From Robiginitomaculum sp. (GTDB lineage: Bacteria; Pseudomonadota; Alphaproteobacteria; Caulobacterales; Maricaulaceae): DNA of 8,452 nucleotides. Of the stretch, positions 5,425 to 8,452 are shown piece by piece. The stretch is taken from NCBI GenBank assembly GCA_026993275.1, contig JALWUB010000066.1:1-8452 (forward strand). The letters run 5' to 3'. How positions within the stretch are numbered: the first letter of the stretch is position 1; every line of letters starts with the position of its first letter. The notes below the pieces were generated by a model. It saw nothing but the letters and a program-made list of their open reading frames with translations. It searched no databases and had not been told where the DNA came from. A program made the translations under genes and the position numbers.

Positions 5425-6945
5425 TTGGGCAAGACAACGATCATCGGGGGCCCGCCGGGTAAAAGCGGCGGGCCTCGCCATGCCGCTCATGGCGTCGAGA
5501 GAATCGACGTCAAGGCCGTCAATGCTGCGCAGCATCGCGAGCTGTATCAGAAGCGGGTGCCGGTCTACCCGAAGCTGGCGCATGGCACCTTCCGCAAGAT
5601 CAAGTGGGTGTTCCTGTTCACCCTTCTGGGGATTTATTACATCATCCCCTTCATCCGCTGGGATCGCGGCCCCGGGGCGCCGAATCAGGCGGTGCTGGCC
5701 GATTTTGCCGGCCGGCGGTTCTATTTCTTCAATATCGAGATCTGGCCGCAGGAGGTCTATTACATCACCGGCCTGCTGATGCTGGCGGCCTTCGGCCTGT
5801 TTCTGGCCACGGCGCTGTTTGGCCGCGTCTGGTGCGGCTATGCCTGCCCGCAAACCGTGTGGACGGACCTGTTCATCGCCGTCGAGCGCATGGTCGAGGG
5901 CGACCGCAATGCCCGCATCAAGCTCGCCCGCCAGCCCCTGCGCGGCAAGAAACTCGTCAAGAAAATCATCAAGCACACCCTGTGGCTGCTCATCGCGCTG
6001 ATGACCGGCGGCGTCTTCGTGCTCTATTTCCACGACGCGCCAACCGTGGTGCGCGGCTTTTTCACCGGCCATGCGCCGCCCTCGGCCTATCTCTTTGCCG
6101 CGCTGCTGACCTTCACCACCTACAGCCTGGCCGGGTTCATGCGCGAACAGGTGTGCACCTTCATGTGCCCGTGGCCGCGTATTCAGGGCGCGCTGACCGA
6201 CGAGGACAGTTTCGAGGTCACCTATCGCGACTGGCGCGGCGAGCCGCGCGGGCCGCACAAGAAGGGCGAGCCGTGGGAGGGCCGCGGCGACTGCATCGAT
6301 TGCAAGCAATGCGTGGCCGTCTGCCCCATGGGCATCGACATTCGCGACGGCGATCAGCTCGAATGCATCAATTGCGCCCTGTGCATTGATGCCTGCAATG
6401 CGGTCATGGAAAAGGTGGGACGGCCCAAATGGCTGATTGCCTATGACACCGGGCGCGACCGCATCCGCGCCCGCGAGGGGCTGCCGCCGGAGCACCATTT
6501 CATCCGGCCGCGCACGATCCTGTATGGCTTTCTGGTCACTGCCATTGCCGCGGTCATGCTCTATGGGCTGACGCACCGCTCGACGGTGGATCTCAATTCC
6601 CTGCGCGACCGCAGCCCCACCTTCGTGCGCCTTTCCGACGGCTCGGTGCGCAATGGCTATACGCTGAAGATTCTCAACAAGGCGACGGAGCCGCGCGATT
6701 ACCGGGTGTCGGTGTCCGGCATTGAGGGCATGACGCTGAAAGCCGTTGGCCTGGAGGGCGACGGCAAGAGCGTCCTGGTGCATGCCGACCCGGACAAGGT
6801 GCGCGAGGTCAAGATTTACCTGACCGTGCCGGCGGACAAGGTCAGGACCTTGAAAGCCTCGACGCCGATCTCCATAATTGTGGAGGAGAAGAGCGGCAAG
6901 GCGCGCGCGGTCAACAAGACGGTCTTCTTGTCGGGCAAACGATGA
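5425..6945 (+). CDS. ccoG: Cytochrome oxidase accessory protein CcoG (FixG), iron-sulfur membrane protein
   Basis: A 506-residue polyferredoxin-like membrane protein needed for cbb3 maturation; studied homologues reduce Cu(II) to Cu(I), helping copper delivery to CcoN. About five hydrophobic segments are visible (near 55-74, 111-132, 182-205, 215-240, 364-385). Cysteine pairs occur in W136-CGYACP (C137, C141) and QVCTFMCPWPR (C244, C248). Two classic [4Fe-4S] sets follow: C290/C293/C296/C300-P and C314/C317/C320/C324. The C-terminal 120 residues form the Ig-like FixG_C domain, likely periplasmic. The start is TTG with GGAGG 5 nt upstream; the conserved LYQKRVPVYPK segment (about 40-50) requires a start at or near here. 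A strong GC hairpin lies 22 nt after the start codon begins. It follows ccoP by 35 nt and overlaps ccoH by ATGA. Confidence 0.96.
   Translation: MGKTTIIGGPPGKSGGPRHAAHGVERIDVKAVNAAQHRELYQKRVPVYPKLAHGTFRKIKWVFLFTLLGIYYIIPFIRWDRGPGAPNQAVLADFAGRRFYFFNIEIWPQEVYYITGLLMLAAFGLFLATALFGRVWCGYACPQTVWTDLFIAVERMVEGDRNARIKLARQPLRGKKLVKKIIKHTLWLLIALMTGGVFVLYFHDAPTVVRGFFTGHAPPSAYLFAALLTFTTYSLAGFMREQVCTFMCPWPRIQGALTDEDSFEVTYRDWRGEPRGPHKKGEPWEGRGDCIDCKQCVAVCPMGIDIRDGDQLECINCALCIDACNAVMEKVGRPKWLIAYDTGRDRIRAREGLPPEHHFIRPRTILYGFLVTAIAAVMLYGLTHRSTVDLNSLRDRSPTFVRLSDGSVRNGYTLKILNKATEPRDYRVSVSGIEGMTLKAVGLEGDGKSVLVHADPDKVREVKIYLTVPADKVRTLKASTPISIIVEEKSGKARAVNKTVFLSGKR
5447..5476 (+). promoter_or_regulatory. GC-rich stem-loop at the start of ccoG
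   Basis: GGCCCGCCG (5449-5457) pairs perfectly with CGGCGGGCC (5466-5474) around an 8-nt loop. The stem extends to 11 pairs (5447-5476) with one G-U. It begins 22 nt after the TTG start of ccoG, near the ribosome footprint, so it could restrain initiation or elongation. It encodes the GGPPGKSGGP region of the variable CcoG N-terminus. Part of the pairing may simply reflect GC-rich codon use. Confidence 0.4.
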
Positions 6946-7433
6946 GCAAGCCAAGGTTCACAATCAAGGGCTGGCATGTGCTGGCCGCGATCCTGGTCTT
7001 TTTCGGCATTGATTTTGCCGTCAATGGCTATTTTGCCTATGCCGCCACCAAGACCTTTCCCGGCGAGAGCTTCCATCAGCCCTATGCCCAGGGCATTCAC
7101 TACAATGACGAGCTGAAACTGCGCGCCGCGCAAAGAGCGCTGGGCTGGGCCGTGCGCTACAATGCCTATCGCACCGACGATGGCGCCCTGACCGTCGTGG
7201 TCAAGATTGTGGACCGCAATGCGGCGCCGCTGGATGGCCTGGAGGTGGGCGGCATTTTGCGCCGCCGCGGCGATGCCGATGCCGATCGCAAGATTGTGCT
7301 GGCGGGGCAGGGCGGCGGGATCTACCGCGTCCGCCTTGAGGATGTGCCCGTGGGCCGCTGGTTTCTGGACGGCAAGGCCCGTGATGGCGCCGGCCATGCC
7401 TTCGAGTTCAAGAGTGCGCCATGGCTGCGCTGA
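6942..7433 (+). CDS. ccoH: cbb3 oxidase assembly protein CcoH (FixH)
   Basis: A 163-residue single-span membrane protein needed for assembly or stability of the cbb3 complex; in studied bacteria it associates with CcoN and its assembly intermediates. After a short basic start the helix covers about residues 12-34 and runs into VLAAILVFFGIDFAVNGYF. Then come the FixH marks F..Y..A..TFPGES and YAQGIHYND (48-56). The remaining ~100 residues form a periplasmic domain with an LDGLEVGGILRR...GIYRVRLEDVPVGRWFL pattern usual for FixH. The ATG overlaps the ccoG stop, so translation is probably coupled; no strong separate ribosome binding site is seen. A REP-like element follows its stop by 30 nt. Confidence 0.95.
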   Translation: MSKPRFTIKGWHVLAAILVFFGIDFAVNGYFAYAATKTFPGESFHQPYAQGIHYNDELKLRAAQRALGWAVRYNAYRTDDGALTVVVKIVDRNAAPLDGLEVGGILRRRGDADADRKIVLAGQGGGIYRVRLEDVPVGRWFLDGKARDGAGHAFEFKSAPWLR

Positions 7434-7463
7434 ACGACTTCGCGGAAAACCTGAAAATCAATC

Positions 7464-7567
7464 CGTGTCATCCCGGAAAAACGCACGTTTTATCCGGGAT
7501 CCATGAAGTCCGTGAAACGCCCTCATGGACCCCGGATCATTTCTCCCGAACTGTCCGGGGTGACACG
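7464..7567. repeat. REP-like compound inverted repeat between ccoH and ccoI
   Basis: Outer arms CGTGTCATCCCGGA (7464-7477) and TCCGGGGTGACACG (7554-7567) pair over 14 bp with one G-U. Inner arms ATCCGGGATCCATGA (7492-7506) and TCATGGACCCCGGAT (7523-7537) pair at 14 of 15. Two alternative local hairpins also exist: 7472-7498 (CCCGGA/TCCGGG plus AAAAC/GTTTT) and 7530-7560 (CCCCGGA/TCCGGGG). The GTCATCCCGG...CCGGGATCCATG pattern is the kind of extragenic palindrome found in many copies in alphaproteobacterial genomes. It fills most of the 160-nt gap and may act as a terminator-like or 3'-stabilising structure for the ccoNOQPGH message. Apparent short reading frames here are not supported. Confidence 0.8.
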
Positions 7568-7593
7568 CTGGGTTCAGATCATGAGGCTGTTCA

Positions 7594-8452
7594 ATGCATG
7601 ATGCCATAGCTTCAGACACCGGCGCCGCCCGCGGCTGCCCGACCATGGGCGGGCCTGTGGCCGAGCGCGGCGCCGCGGCCGATCCGTCCGCCTTCGTGCG
7701 CCATGGAGAGGATGGCCTGGCCCATCTCGACCTTCTGGTGCGCGGCGCCCGCTGCGCCGGCTGCATTGCCAAGATCGAGGGCGGCGTCAACAGCCTGCCG
7801 GGGGTGCATGCCAGCCAGCTCAACCTCAGCACCGGCAAGCTCAGTGTCGATTTCGAGGCCAGGCGGGCCGATCCGGCGGGCATTGCCCGCAAGGTCGCGG
7901 ACCTGGGCTATCAGGTGGCCCCCTTTGATCCGGGCGAGGCCGAGGAAGAGCGCGACCGGCAGGGGCGCTTCCTGCTCATCTGCATGGCCGTGGCCGGGTT
8001 TGCGGCGATGAATGTGATGCTGTTCTCGGTTTCGGTCTGGGCCGGGTTTGGCGGCGAAATGCAGGCCAGCACAAGGGCACTGTTTCACTGGATTTCGGCG
8101 TTGATCGCCTTGCCCGCCGCCGCCTTTGCCGGGCAGCCGTTTTTCCGCTCTGCCCTTGCCTCCCTGCGCAAGGGCCAGGCCAATATGGATGTGCCGATCT
8201 CGCTGGCGGTGCTGCTGGCGCTGGGCGTCAGCCTCTATGAAACCATGACCGGCGGTGCCGATACCTATTTTGATGCGGCGCTGATGCTGCTGTTCTTTCT
8301 GCTGGTCGGGCGCTGGCTCGATCATCGTTTGCGCGGCCGCACCCGGCTGGCGGCGCGCGAGCTTCTGGCCCTGCAGGCGGCCACCGCCAACAAGCTGGAG
8401 GACGATGGCACGGTGCGGGCGGTGCAGGCGCGCGACATTGTGCCCGGCGACA
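7594..8452 (+). CDS. ccoI: Copper-transporting P1B-type ATPase CcoI (FixI), N-terminal part
   Basis: The first 286 residues of a heavy-metal P-type ATPase, cut by the window edge before the CPC transmembrane motif and the DKTGT phosphorylation site. CcoI (CopA2-like) exports Cu(I) at a slow rate for insertion into the CuB site of CcoN. A heavy-metal-associated domain with C54-A-G-C57 and IEGGVNSLPGV spans about residues 46-115. Four hydrophobic segments follow (about 129-155, 168-190, 200-217, 226-243), with the Cu-ATPase motif NMDVPI at 197-202. The end, QARDIVPGD, is the start of the actuator domain. The N-terminus is a variable extension with one cysteine, C15. ATG 7594 is chosen because TGAGG lies 7 nt upstream and an in-frame TGA (7582) closes the frame. 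The CcoI rather than general CopA call rests on the adjacent ccoGH. Confidence 0.93.
   Translation, partial: MHDAIASDTGAARGCPTMGGPVAERGAAADPSAFVRHGEDGLAHLDLLVRGARCAGCIAKIEGGVNSLPGVHASQLNLSTGKLSVDFEARRADPAGIARKVADLGYQVAPFDPGEAEEERDRQGRFLLICMAVAGFAAMNVMLFSVSVWAGFGGEMQASTRALFHWISALIALPAAAFAGQPFFRSALASLRKGQANMDVPISLAVLLALGVSLYETMTGGADTYFDAALMLLFFLLVGRWLDHRLRGRTRLAARELLALQAATANKLEDDGTVRAVQARDIVPGD

Noticed and set aside
5359..6954. Long leftward reading frame (531 codons) antisense to ccoG
   Set aside because: Same effect of codon bias; the product has no domain and the forward strand encodes complete CcoG with all cysteine motifs.
7421..7609. 62-codon forward frame between ccoH and ccoI
   Set aside because: It runs through the REP-like inverted repeat and overlaps both neighbours; its codons do not look coding and it has no ribosome binding site.

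Overview
The window comes from a GC-rich alphaproteobacterium; I cannot place it below class from sequence alone. The evidence is the high G/C at third codon positions, the long CcoN with an extra N-terminal membrane region, the ccoNOQP-GHI gene order, and a GTCATCCCGG...CCGGGATCCATG intergenic repeat of the kind common in alphaproteobacterial genomes.

Left flank (1-1423): the start of a leftward polysaccharide-flippase-like membrane protein (1-234, cut by the window edge) lies back to back with a rightward CelD/FemAB-like acetyltransferase (344-1423). Together they look like the edge of a surface-polysaccharide locus. A small leftward gene for a cysteine/histidine-bearing membrane protein (1435-1713) converges on the acetyltransferase and diverges from ccoN.

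Control region (1714-1920): this 207-bp divergent intergenic region holds an FNR/FixK-like box (TTGAT-N4-GGCAA) nested inside a perfect 10-bp inverted repeat. Just downstream is an 18-bp palindrome that would overlap the predicted -10 and transcription start. The arrangement fits low-oxygen induction of the operon.

Main operon (1921-7433): ccoN, ccoO, ccoQ and ccoP encode the cbb3-type cytochrome c oxidase, the high-affinity terminal oxidase of microaerobic respiration. CcoN is the heme b/b3-CuB core, CcoO a mono-heme and CcoP a di-heme c-type subunit, and CcoQ a small membrane subunit. ccoG (iron-sulfur membrane protein linked to copper handling) and ccoH (assembly factor) follow. ccoQ/ccoP and ccoG/ccoH overlap by ATGA, implying translational coupling. 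ccoG starts at TTG, with a hairpin at the ccoP stop and a stronger one just inside ccoG, so its output may be lower than that of the structural subunits.

Right end (7434-8452): a 104-bp REP-like inverted-repeat element separates ccoH from ccoI, the copper-exporting P-type ATPase that supplies copper for CcoN; ccoI runs off the window. ccoS, if present, would lie beyond the edge. All catalytic and cofactor ligands checked in CcoN, CcoO, CcoP and CcoG are present, so the system looks intact. I see no wholly new multi-gene system. The least explained items are the small membrane protein at 1435-1713 and the nested repeats in the ccoN promoter region.
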